Part shown: in pieces, positions 55,071 through 64,000 of the stretch
Layout: the number at the start of each line of letters is the position of its first letter
Position numbering within the stretch: position 1 is the first letter of the stretch
NCBI GenBank assembly: GCA_020726505.1
Contig: JAHLEZ010000012.1
Coordinates: 992,001 to 1,056,000 of the forward strand
DNA from: Leptodontidium sp. MPI-SDFR-AT-0119
Taxonomy: Eukaryota; Ascomycota; Leotiomycetes; Helotiales; Leptodontidiaceae
Direction of reading: 5' to 3'
Length of the DNA: 64,000 nucleotides
Translations under genes and position numbers: made by a program
The notes under the pieces: generated by a model
Told to the model about the DNA's origin: nothing
Databases searched by the model: none
Seen by the model: the letters and a program-made list of their open reading frames with translations, nothing else

Positions 55071-56281
55071 TCCCCAACTAATGATATCAGTCACTGGAGT
55101 ACTGCTCCTAGAATTGACAGGAGTTAGAGAGATATCAAGGTTCAAAAGAAACCACTGCCCATTGATGAAACAAGAATGTGGAGGAAGGGAGCCAAATCAC
55201 CAGTTTGACATTGCTGCAACTATCACATTATCGCATCGTTTTGCTTTCAATAGACACTAGAATAGAGCGAAGTTTTCGTATGTCACACCATTATCATGAT
55301 ATTTATGACTTTGGAGTTGCAATACTCTCAATATGGATGGGTCTCCACAGCTGCCGTGACATCCCTGCATGAATTCCGGGGGAACGAATCGACAGGCTTT
55401 AAGCTAGTCCCAGAGACATCACCTCTCCGACTTGACTTCACACGCCTGCATTTCGAACACCAAGAACACTCCACTCCTCACTCATCCGACCTACATACCT
55501 CTGGCACCTAATCATCACAGATAAAACCAAGAGACCCCGCTTCTACACACTGCCAGTAACCACCGAGCTCGCGTCCACTTCCTCCCGTCACCGACCTACC
55601 TATCTTCAAACATCAACGTAGAACATCACCCGTGAACTCTTTGTTCTCCCACTTCGGTGCCGCTTCCAAACCCCATATAACCCTTCTTGCCGACTTCCCA
55701 TCATTCCATCGATCCTATAAACCGCTTGGCAGATCTTCCCCCCTCCCGCTCCCTCCACCCAGGAGACGATACCTGCCGTAGGTCCACGCCCACCGCGACT
55801 TCGATCCGTAGCAGACACAGATCCGCATCTTTGCAGCGCTGAAGCATCAGAAACCCCCCGCGGTCACATAAGAGCGCAGTGACCGACGGTCGTGGGTCGA
55901 TGCGGTGGGGGAGGCCGACTTTGTGAACCTCGTCTGTAAACGAGGGATAGAGTCAGGAGGGGTACGCTGGGCACACACATTGGGGCTGGTGGAACAAACT
56001 TCTACACAAGAAAGGACTCTGAAGTAACGGGGAACCGCATAGGCTCGCAGTTTGGGAGCGGTTGGGGACTACAGCAAACCAAAGCTCCCATCATCCTGAT
56101 CCAGGGAATACAGTACCACATCAACGTCCAACCTACTGCTCAATCAGGCATCTCCAGCGTCGCATTTTATCGTGACAGCATCATACTACACTGGTGGATA
56201 ACTGCTTCGAAACATCTGGATACAATACTTTGAAGTTCATCGGTACTTTCTCTTGGTCTGGCACACAAACGGTGGTTGGGC
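55071..56281. promoter_or_regulatory. Upstream region of the gene at 56282
   Basis: 1.2 kb. The first part is 3' flank of the esterase gene. The part from 55500 to 56280 is probably promoter and long 5' UTR. No gene is supported. Confidence 0.4.
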
Positions 56282-58225
56282 ATGGATTCGCAGTTCACGG
56301 CTACTCGAGAAGACTTATACCATGTTCAGATGGACGTCAAGCATGTCCAAGCTGTACAAATCAACCATGCCGATCGCCTCTTAAGATTAGAAAGACGTCA
56401 AGCCGATGATGCTGCTCTGAGATCCGTTTGGGGCCCCAGCCCGCCATTCCCTGGCATTCTGAGTGGCACTCCACAACACGGTAAGTCAATTTCCCTCATC
56501 AAATACTACCAATCTAAACCAGTAACAGGTCCCGTCCCCAACCCTTCAGCTGATGTCTTCGACGACTTTGATGACGAGCAAGGACAAAACCTTCTGGGAA
56601 GTCTGCAGCTAGATGCCGACGAAGAGCCAGTCAGACGTGGTGCATCCAGAGCCAACAGTGTACGGTTCGATGTAAGTGCCTTGCAAGGATCAAATTGGGC
56701 TGCAGGTTCAAGGAATTCGGGGGAATTTGCTCCAACCCGGCCCAACAGCGGATTTGGAAGTCATCCAATGACGGAGCGATCCCTGTCCCACAAGTCTGAT
56801 GGAAGACATAGCTCGGCAGGCCACTCGGTACACTCGATGCATTCAGCCTCTGGACGCACAAGTAGCCTAGGACTAGATACCAATTTCATGATCGGGGGCC
56901 AAGATGACGATTCGCCTCTCGATACCCCTGATCCCCCTCCAGGATTGTTCATTCTGGGATCTGTGCCGTCCATCATCCGATGTTGGCTGACCACCAACTT
57001 CTCGCACAATGCATTGCTCTACGCTACTGTCTGTACAGGCTCTCAAAGATCAGTTCTGGACTATAGCCTTGTGAAAGACCTGGGACTGGCTGATCGGGTG
57101 CACAAAAGCTCGAATGGCCGATATACAATCAAGCTTCCGGTTTACCTCCCTGAAGCGATCATCACTCAGCCAACTTCGAGATCCAACAGTCCAGCTCCAC
57201 AGCTCCCAGCTCTCTCTGCCGATTTTGAGATTGTTGGAATGAACCAACAGGGCATCTCTGACCATAAAAAGATTCGAGTCTTTCTCGGCAGCGATACCCT
57301 TCGAGCCCATAATGCAGATATCTTGCTGTCTCAAAATCTCATGGTTCTGTACGGTGACGATCGAAACAAGCTCTCTGTTCCATTTGTCAGACCTGAGGAT
57401 GAGAACATGTTCAAGAATCTGATGACCACGAACGTCCTTCCAGAGAAGAATGAGCTGAAGGCCATAGCTCTAGCATTTACTCCGACAGACTCTAAGCCAA
57501 AGGTCGAACCCAGTCCCGAAGCTATCAGATCAGCTTTGACAGCTGGCGCTGAAAGCGTGGCGAGTTCAAGCAGCCATAAGATTCTCACTCCAATTGAACC
57601 CGAGTCGCCTATCAATGCAACATTTGTCACAAATGACAATGCCCGTGAGCGATCTTCAAGTGTGAAATCGGGAAGCGCAGGTGTGAACGGCAGTGTGACT
57701 GATTCTGAGAAGCATACGGTAGATAACTCTGCGGCAGAGCCTGAGCCCTCAGATCCTCCATCCGAATCAGCTCGACGTGAATCTTCTGGTGGTATCTGGG
57801 GTTCCTGGCGCCAGTCGGGCTCGATCAATGGCAGCGAGACCGAGTCAATCAGTGGATATCAGCGGGCGACAAGAGGAGGCAGAAGTATGAAGGTCCTCAA
57901 ACCATCTTCCAAGCCTGCCACTACAACGGCAACGGCAACGGCAACGGCAACGGTCCCAAGCCGTTCCACATCCGCTGCTCGCTCAAGCACAACCTACGAA
58001 CCACCAGCACCACCTCGCCCATCAGGAGAACTGAGACGAAAAAGCCAAGTCAGCGGAACTGAGAATGTTCCCCTGCGATGGGAAGCCAAGAGGACCAGTT
58101 CGGAAGAGCACAAAGCCACGCGCAGCATTGCGACGGTCCCCAGATCGTCGAACCCCATTGGGGGCGCGTCGGCTTTTGCGTGGATGAATCCGGGCAAGCC
58201 TAAGGCGTCCGCTACGGCGGAATAG
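56282..58225 (+). CDS. Conserved fungal protein with a possible degenerate retropepsin-like domain
   Basis: I recall orthologues carrying the database label 'ubiquitin carboxyl-terminal hydrolase 19', but no Cys/His-box of a deubiquitinase is visible. The model is join(56282..56480,56529..58225), 631 aa. ATG 56282 gives MDSQFTATREDLYHVQ; the open frame further upstream has no ATG. The intron 56481-56528 (48 nt, GTAAGT..CTAAAC..ACAG) is stopless and divisible by three. The best-conserved part (about residues 215-375) reads PPPGLFILGSVPSIIRCWL, NALLYATVCTGSQRSVLDYSLVKDLGL, then KIRVFLGSDTLRAHNADILLSQNLM and GDDRNKLSVPFVRPEDE. VCTGSQ..LVKDLGL resembles the retropepsin DTGA..LVKELGL turn with Cys replacing the catalytic Asp. 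The flanks are Ser-rich and disordered, with a (Thr-Ala)n run. Confidence 0.8.
   Translation: MDSQFTATREDLYHVQMDVKHVQAVQINHADRLLRLERRQADDAALRSVWGPSPPFPGILSGTPQHGKSISLIKYYQSKPVTGPVPNPSADVFDDFDDEQGQNLLGSLQLDADEEPVRRGASRANSVRFDVSALQGSNWAAGSRNSGEFAPTRPNSGFGSHPMTERSLSHKSDGRHSSAGHSVHSMHSASGRTSSLGLDTNFMIGGQDDDSPLDTPDPPPGLFILGSVPSIIRCWLTTNFSHNALLYATVCTGSQRSVLDYSLVKDLGLADRVHKSSNGRYTIKLPVYLPEAIITQPTSRSNSPAPQLPALSADFEIVGMNQQGISDHKKIRVFLGSDTLRAHNADILLSQNLMVLYGDDRNKLSVPFVRPEDENMFKNLMTTNVLPEKNELKAIALAFTPTDSKPKVEPSPEAIRSALTAGAESVASSSSHKILTPIEPESPINATFVTNDNARERSSSVKSGSAGVNGSVTDSEKHTVDNSAAEPEPSDPPSESARRESSGGIWGSWRQSGSINGSETESISGYQRATRGGRSMKVLKPSSKPATTTATATATATVPSRSTSAARSSTTYEPPAPPRPSGELRRKSQVSGTENVPLRWEAKRTSSEEHKATRSIATVPRSSNPIGGASAFAWMNPGKPKASATAE
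57925..57952 (+). repeat. (ACGGCA)n hexanucleotide repeat in coding sequence
   Basis: About 4.7 copies of ACGGCA, in frame, coding for alternating Thr-Ala in a disordered tail. Changes in copy number would keep the frame. Confidence 0.9.
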
Positions 58226-59478
58226 ACAGAACAAACAGACTACAGTAGACCTTTCTTTCACTTTGAAGACGTGCATGCAGCGCAGGCTGCTCTCGGCTGG
58301 GTTTTGGCCTGAGTAATGGGGCTACCTTTATGTACGCATTAGACTAGCTAGGCAGGTCGAGAATAAAGTAAAATATTTCAACCATCTTTGGAGCAGCATG
58401 TCTAAATTCTTTTCCCAATGAGCTCGGTTAAGAAAAGATAGGGGCTCAAGCGAACAAAAGCATCTCCAGGGTAGTTCGGAACAACAAGCGACCTGATAGC
58501 ATCTTATACATGAAAATACCTCCTGAGCGGATACAAATATTTCGCTCTTTCTGACTTGCCATCCATCATGGGCCGTTCCGCCACCAGAGCCTCCAACCAA
58601 TCTACGAAGTAAAGAACACCATCCAATTGCGAGGGCCGGGTTGATGTAAAGCCCCATTCAATTCAACCAGACCCTTTAAAAGTTGAACGGGACCACAACA
58701 TCACACCGTCGAATCGGAACGTTCCTCATCTGACATTATGCACAGGAGACCCCGCCAACATCCCAGGCCCAGACCCATAAGTAAAAAACAGGGGACCAAG
58801 AAATTGCTTTCCAGACACATGCAAAGCTGGCGGCAAATGACGACGCTTGTGCATGAGTAAATCCATGCGTCTTCTGAGTGGATGAGGAGAAAAAAATGCA
58901 GCAGGAAAAGATGGTGGAAGAGTTTTTGAAGAACGGCTGCGGGGACTGACTACCTTAGCAACTCTAGTGCCTTGTGGATCAGATGTGATGGATGGTTAGG
59001 AACGGGCAAAGTAAAGAATGGATGATGGCCTTTGCACTTTTGGGGATGGAATAGTTTTTGTGTATTTTTCGATATGGAAGATGTAGACTGGAGTGTTCAT
59101 GGACCGTTGCTTTAGTATATCTAGCTAAGAGATATCAACTGTTTTGAAGAAGACGTCTTCATGCCAAGAATGTTGTTACTGGGGGGCGACAAGCGAGACA
59201 GAGGGGCATTCTGAAGTGAGGGGTCACATCCAGGCTAGCCTAGCCTTATCTTATCGGGGCCATGCATGCACGCGTGAGAAAAAATCAAAGCTTTTTAAAG
59301 TCACCCCTCACTCAATCCATACCTGGACCTGACATCTAGCTTTTCCATACTTCTCCTCCTCCTTCAACCTCACTTAACCTCACTCAATTCACACCAATTG
59401 CCCAGTCCTCGACTTCCAATACTTCTGCCAACCTCTTCTATTCACATAAACGCAATAAATACAGTCAACTCGAACAAT
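58226..59478. promoter_or_regulatory. Promoter region of arg1
   Basis: 1.25 kb; 3' flank of the left gene and promoter/5' UTR of arg1. I found no perfect TGA(C/G)TCA in this stretch, while one is present in the first arg1 intron. Confidence 0.45.
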
Positions 59479-61354
59479 ATGGCCAAGGATAAGGTAGGTG
59501 GTGTTGTGGGCTTGAGTCACCGCTCTTGTTGACACGGATAGGTCTGCCTCGCATACTCCGGTGGTCTTGACACCTCTTGCATTCTGCGATGGTTGATTGA
59601 GGCTGGCTACGATGGTACGTTTCTCTTTACCCAATTCCTCAAGATCCCAAAGCTAATTGATCAAACAGTTGTCTGCTTCATGGCCGATGTCGGTCAAGAA
59701 GGTATGCCCAAACCCTAAACAAACTCAGCCACCCAACCATCTACCCACTCAACGAAATATATACAACACGAAACTGACGAGATGGTCACACAGAGGACTT
59801 CCAGGCAGCTAAGGCCAAGGCCCTGAAGATCGGAGCCGTCGCATGCTACATCGAGGATCTACGCAAGGAGTTCATCGAGGAGCTCTGCTTCCCCGCCGTG
59901 CAATGCAACGCCATCTACGAGAACGTCTACCTACTCGGCACATCTCTCGCCCGTCCCGTCATTGCCAGAGCACAGATCGCCGTCGCCCAGAAGGAGAAGT
60001 GCTTCGCTGTCAGCCACGGATGCACTGGAAAGGGTAATGACCAGGTCAGATTCGAGCTGGCATTCTATGCTCTCCAGCCCAAGATCAAGGTCATTGCTCC
60101 TTGGAGAATGCCCGAGTTCTATGAGCGTTTCCCTGGTCGTGATGCCCTTTTGGATTATGCTGCCGCTACTGGTATCCCTGTTAGCAGCACTAAGAGCAAG
60201 CCTTGGTCTATGGATGAGAACTTGGCTCATTGCTCGTATGAAGCTGGTACGTTTGGAAACTTCCTAGCCTGGGCCCAGGAAGGCTACTGTTTCTTCTATA
60301 TTCCAACACTAACTGTTTTCTAGGTATCCTCGAGGACCCTGACACTACCCCACCTACCGATATGTGGAAGCTCGTAAGCCGCCCATTTCCATCTCATATA
60401 CAATCTTTTTGCTAGTCTAGAGCATTAGCCATGGAAATTCACATTGAAAGCTTCGCGCAAAGCATAAATTATGTTCCAAAAGAATGCCGCTAACATAGCT
60501 CGTACAGACCGTTGATCCTTTGGATGCTCCAGATAAGCCAGAGGATTTCACTCTCTTCTTCGCCAAGGGACTTCCAGTTAAGTTGATTATCGGCGACAAG
60601 ACCATCACCGACCCAGTTGAGCTCTTCTTGGAGGTTAGTATGCCGATTTTAACCTTTTCGATGGAGCAATTCTGACTTGATTCCTTCTAGGTCAATGCTA
60701 TTGCCCGCCGTAACGGTGTTGGACGTATCGACATTGTCGAGAACCGATTCAGTGAGTACTCCTTCTCAACCAACTCTAACCCACAATCTGATATCAAATG
60801 CAGTCGGTCTTAAGTCCCGTGGATGCTACGAGACCCCAGGTCTTACCTGCCTTCGTGGCGCTCACATCGATCTCGAGGGTCTCGTCCTCGATCGTGAAGT
60901 CCGAGCTCTCCGTGATCAATTCCTTACCTTCAACTACGCCAAGATCCTCTACAGTAAATGCCATCAAAACATCTCCCTTAGAGAATTTACAAAGCTAACG
61001 CGCAACCAGACGGTCTCTACTTCTCCCCAGAGCGCGAGTTCCTCGAGCAAAGCATCGTCGCCTCCCAAAAGGACGTCAACGGTCAAGTTAGATGCCGTGT
61101 CTACAAGGGTTCTTTCTCCGTTCTCGGCCGCTCATCAGAGACCTCCAAGCTCTACGACGCTTCCGAGAGCTCCATGGATGAGATTGGTGATTTCGCTCCT
61201 TCTGAGACTGGCGGTTTCATCACTGTAAGCCCTTGCCATTCCCCATATCCCCTTTCCACCCCCAAATAAACCCATACTAACAATCACTCAGGTCCAAGCC
61301 ATCCGCCTCAAGAAGTACGGCCAGGCTAAGGCAGATGCCGGTGAGCGTCTATGA
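59479..61354 (+). CDS. arg1: Argininosuccinate synthase
   Basis: Cytosolic enzyme joining citrulline and aspartate with ATP in arginine biosynthesis. The model is join(59479..59493,59542..59614,59669..59701,59794..60246,60324..60373,60508..60633,60691..60751,60804..60953,61010..61224,61292..61354), 412 aa, the normal family length. The PP-loop [10 protein letters not shown] is at residues 8-17. Substrate blocks are [39 protein letters not shown] and [21 protein letters not shown]. The nine introns (48, 54, 92, 77, 134, 57, 52, 56 and 67 nt) all obey GT..AG and restore the family sequence. Exon 1 is only 15 nt (MAKDK). A perfect CPC-1/Gcn4 site lies inside intron 1, compatible with general amino-acid control. 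Confidence 0.97.
59513..59519. promoter_or_regulatory. CPC-1/Gcn4 consensus TGAGTCA in arg1 intron 1
   Basis: Perfect 7-bp site (TGAGTCA = TGACTCA on the other strand), 34 bp past the arg1 start codon within the 48-nt first intron. This is the known binding sequence for cross-pathway-control bZIP factors. Use in vivo is inferred. Confidence 0.6.
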
Positions 61355-61977
61355 ATTATATGATATGGAAAGCAATGAAGGAAGGGAACGAAATAATGGC
61401 GGGCTTTCTACAAGGCGTTTTTCTCCTCCAAATGTTAGCCTCATATCACCAAAAAAGGTAGTGAGTGGACCAACGAGTGAGCGAGCGCTATGGGATCTTT
61501 CTTCCAAAAAGCACTGATGGTTTTTTAATGGCGATGAACGGAAAATACAACCCTTTTTTTCTCTCCCAAAAAGAATTGCCGATTTTCATTGAACAGAATG
61601 AACGGAAGTGAGTCCCGCGTGGTGAGGGTCTAAGCAATTGCTATTTATGTATGCCTGATATAATACCTGGGATAAGCAAAGTTGGAAAAAAAAAAATCGA
61701 TTCTGGTGTTTAAAAAAAGCATCCATTCATTCTCCCTACGAATAACGATAATTAAAAGTTCCTTCGACTCTCTCTTCTCTTAAAAAATTTCAACACCAGA
61801 TAAGAAGAAGAAAAAATTCAATCCGCCTTTTGTGATCCGGATCCGGGGACTTATCACCAATCTTAACGTCTTTTTTCTCGAGGCCAGTGACACCAGAGCG
61901 ACGAGCGGGTAGATCGTATGATTTATTCCTCCCGGCTTAGGAAGTTGCAAAGGGAATCAATCTTCTTCATCTATCAA
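61355..61977. other. 3' flank of arg1
   Basis: 623 bp with A and T runs between two convergent genes. Probable 3' UTRs. No further feature is seen. Confidence 0.5.
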
Positions 61978-62560
61978 TCACATCGATGTTAAAAGTTTCG
62001 TTGAGTAGTAATCTGGAGACAGGAGACGGAGAGAAGGAGGGAAGGAAGGGAGGGAGGGAGGGAGAAAAAGAGGGTAGAGTAAACTTACAATAACAGCCAT
62101 TATACGCAACCCCCTCCCGTCTCCAGAAAGGGATACAGCGCCCGCCGTTGCAGCATTCAGAGCTAGTGGAGCAGTCTTCTGTACGTGGTGATTTTTGGCG
62201 GTTAGCAAGGGGCAAGGAGTAAAGGGTAAAGGTATAAAGTGCGGCAACAAAAGGAAATCAAGTCAGGAAAGGGGGGGAGGGAAGTCTGGATCAAAACTTA
62301 CTTGCGTACTCGATACACTGGGAGTGGACTTCTCCTGTAGAGTGGAAGATGCTTGGGCTGCTGGCGGTAGTAGGGATGCCCTGCATTTGGGTCTACCTTA
62401 GTAGCTATTTTGAGAAGGTAGAGGAGAAGAGGGGAGGAGAGGCGAGCATACGTTAATCTTAACGACGACATCGAGGTTTAGTTCTAGAGCAGGTAGAGCA
62501 AGGATAGAAGTGAAGCTCAAGAGAGCGATGGAGATGGCGCGTGTGAGCTTTATATTTCAT
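61978..62560 (-). CDS. Small secreted cysteine-knot-like protein, signal-peptide frame disrupted
   Basis: Candidate secreted effector-type protein. The exons on the - strand are: A ending at 62452, B 62302-62380, C 62089-62178 and D 61978-62012, with GT..AG introns of 71, 123 and 76 nt. Exon A encodes a typical signal-peptide core (AISIALLSFTSILALPAL). Exons B and C carry six Cys spaced C-x6-C-x5-CC-x4-C-x13-C, the classic knottin pattern. A microsatellite-like GGGA tract lies in the last intron. Exon A lacks an in-frame ATG: TGA sits at 62557-62559 and the nearby ATG (62560) is in another frame. The gene is therefore a pseudogene, has a missed upstream exon, or contains a sequence error. No function or toxicity is claimed. 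Confidence 0.6.
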
Positions 62561-64000
62561 TTCCTTCTTTGGACCGTGTGGGTTGATTCTTGGGATGTGA
62601 TGATAATTGGGAGTGTATTCCTGTTGTCTCTTTTGGTTATTTAGAGGGTTTGATGGGAGGATTTATTTAGAAATACATTGATTTCTTCCCCCAAGCTCCG
62701 AAAGCTAGGTTGCCGACCATTTTCATACTTATACTTCTCACACAGTGTATTCTGTATATTATTTAGTTTCGGGAGGGTAGTAAATATTATGTTGTGTTTT
62801 ATTGTACTGTGTTGTGCCATGTTTAGTTTCGAGAGGTAATCGATGATCGCCACCACCGTACCACACACTCCTTACTCCACTGCCAAGAATACCATCATAA
62901 GTTCTTGTTGGCTAAGATGTGATAGTTGTAACATATTGACAGTACACAGTACACTGTCTTGTAAAAGAGCCTCGGATATCATAGAAGGCACAGAGGTAGA
63001 ACTCCCCTCCTCTCAGCGCATAGTCATAGACAGGGCGATACCCAGAGATCAGAAATTCCTTCAACATGCTCGCTAAAGGAGGGGTTCTGAGTCATGTTGC
63101 ACTAAATCCCGCTTTCCTTCACTTTTGTGTTGTCTTGTCTTGTCTTGTCTTATCATGTGTGTTGTGTTTCGTTGCCTGGCTTCGGTAAAGATTGTCAACA
63201 TCTATGTCGCTTACTGGCGGGAAATGTGTCACACAATTATCGGTCAAAGCTCGACTCATATGCTACCATATTTGCAGATCGGCCAGTGGTACAGAGATGT
63301 GATTGTGTAAGTTCCCTCAAGTGTTCGGCATGCTGTAACGGTGGAGATGAATCGAACTACTCAACCGATGAAGCTACCTGCCTATCCCCATTTCACTTTT
63401 GAGGCCCAAACTGTTTCCAGCCATTACTGGAGATTTCGTTTTGAAGGAGCTTCGATATTTAGGAGAAGGGTTTCCTATCATCAAGTCTCTCCAGACTCTT
63501 ATCTTAGGTTCGGATCAATCTAACGGCTCTCCACAGTTGTGCAACCAAAGGGCGGGGTGAAAGCCGAGTCAAAAATCTTGGATGCGGGGAAAGTTTTGGA
63601 TTTGGAATCAATAAGCAGATATTGAGTTAATATAAGCAAAGTATTTACAGTTCCGAAGTCAATTTGTTGTTTAAACTGTGGGCTTACCTTGCTAATATCT
63701 CGAGTCGTGTTGGTAAGTACGACACAACGGTATTTTTTCGTTTGGCTCACAAATATGTTACGTAGCCGTCAACGACTATCTCTAGTGTATCAGCAAACCT
63801 TTGATTCATCAAGGTGAGTCGAGGAATGTTGTGAAGGCCCAAGAGAACTCACTGGCTGATTTCCAGTTAGCATTCAAAGCCAAGATACGTTTCCCTCTTC
63901 GGAATGTCACAGGTACAGGGAGGCTGCAACAGATACTTCTGCACCAAACTATAAATAGCAAGACTGGTATAGTAATGTCTATTGACAGCCAAATCTATGA
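62561..64000. other. Right-hand end, no supported gene
   Basis: 1.4 kb. It contains the probable promoter of the small secreted protein gene and a (TGTCT)4 repeat at 63131-63150. Short open frames are unconvincing, and I see no RNA gene that passes stem pairing. Confidence 0.4.

Noticed and set aside
63330..63400. tRNA-like GTTCGATTC with a nearby A-box-like TAGC..GGTTGAG (-)
   Set aside because: The T-stem pairs only 3 of 5, the boxes are too close and no acceptor stem can be formed, even when GT-AG inserts are allowed.
1..64000. CRISPR arrays, insertion sequences, viral or transposon proteins
   Set aside because: None was seen. The repeats present are microsatellites and coding repeats, and the gene content is ordinary fungal.

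Overview
The window is nuclear chromosomal DNA from a filamentous ascomycete (Pezizomycotina). Helotiales/Leotiomycetes is my impression from gene resemblance and is not proven. The evidence is: genes on both strands at one per 2-3 kb; short introns, mostly 46-60 nt and very often exactly 48 nt, with GT..CTAAC/CTGAC..AG signals; and fungal families such as a Zn2Cys6 regulator, DOA10, PEX8, PFS2, CWC15, a fungal-type CLC protein and cytosolic cytochrome c peroxidase. No bacterial operon, virus, transposon or CRISPR array was seen.

Layout, left to right: the 3' part of a secreted type-B carboxylesterase (+); a 2.1 kb gene-free stretch with a perfect hairpin; the ER ubiquitin ligase DOA10/SSM4 (-); a large Ala/Ser-rich repeat protein (+); a PRR1-like protein kinase (-); cytochrome c peroxidase (-); a 5.3 kb gene-poor interval holding an extraordinary tRNA-Ser(GCU) gene (-); a DDR48-like Tyr-Gly-Ser repeat protein (-). 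Next come CWC15 (-) and RRP45 (+), divergent; DGAT1 (-) and PFS2 (+), divergent; a NUC1/EndoG-type nuclease (-); a single-pass membrane protein (+); a damaged Zn2Cys6 regulator (+); a Lys-rich coiled-coil protein (+); PEX8 (-) and a TMEM170-like protein (+), divergent; a hexapeptide-repeat acetyltransferase (-); STE14/ICMT (+); a CLC chloride transporter (-); an IAH1-type esterase (+); a conserved fungal protein with a possible retropepsin-like segment (+); ARG1 argininosuccinate synthase (+); and a small cysteine-knot-like secreted protein whose signal peptide is out of frame (-).

Most genes are unrelated housekeeping genes. Three RNA-maturation genes (CWC15 spliceosome, RRP45 exosome, PFS2 cleavage/polyadenylation) lie within 7 kb, two of them sharing a 278-bp divergent promoter.

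The most exciting object is the tRNA-Ser(GCU) at 23396-23597 (-). It carries a normal 19-nt tRNA intron after base 37 and two additional 51-nt insertions. Each insertion has spliceosomal-type GT..CTAAC..AG signals. Removing them exactly restores a 7/7 acceptor stem, a 5/5 anticodon stem, the class II variable arm with a UUCG loop, A and B boxes and a Ser discriminator G. I know of no described tRNA gene that needs spliceosomal-type introns removed; U6 snRNA with mRNA-type introns is the nearest precedent. Other notable points are three candidate GC-AG introns, several stopless introns of length 3n that hide inside open frames, and duplicated exon-intron units in the DDR48-like gene.

All gene models come from reading splice signals and protein-family knowledge by eye; nothing was run against a database.
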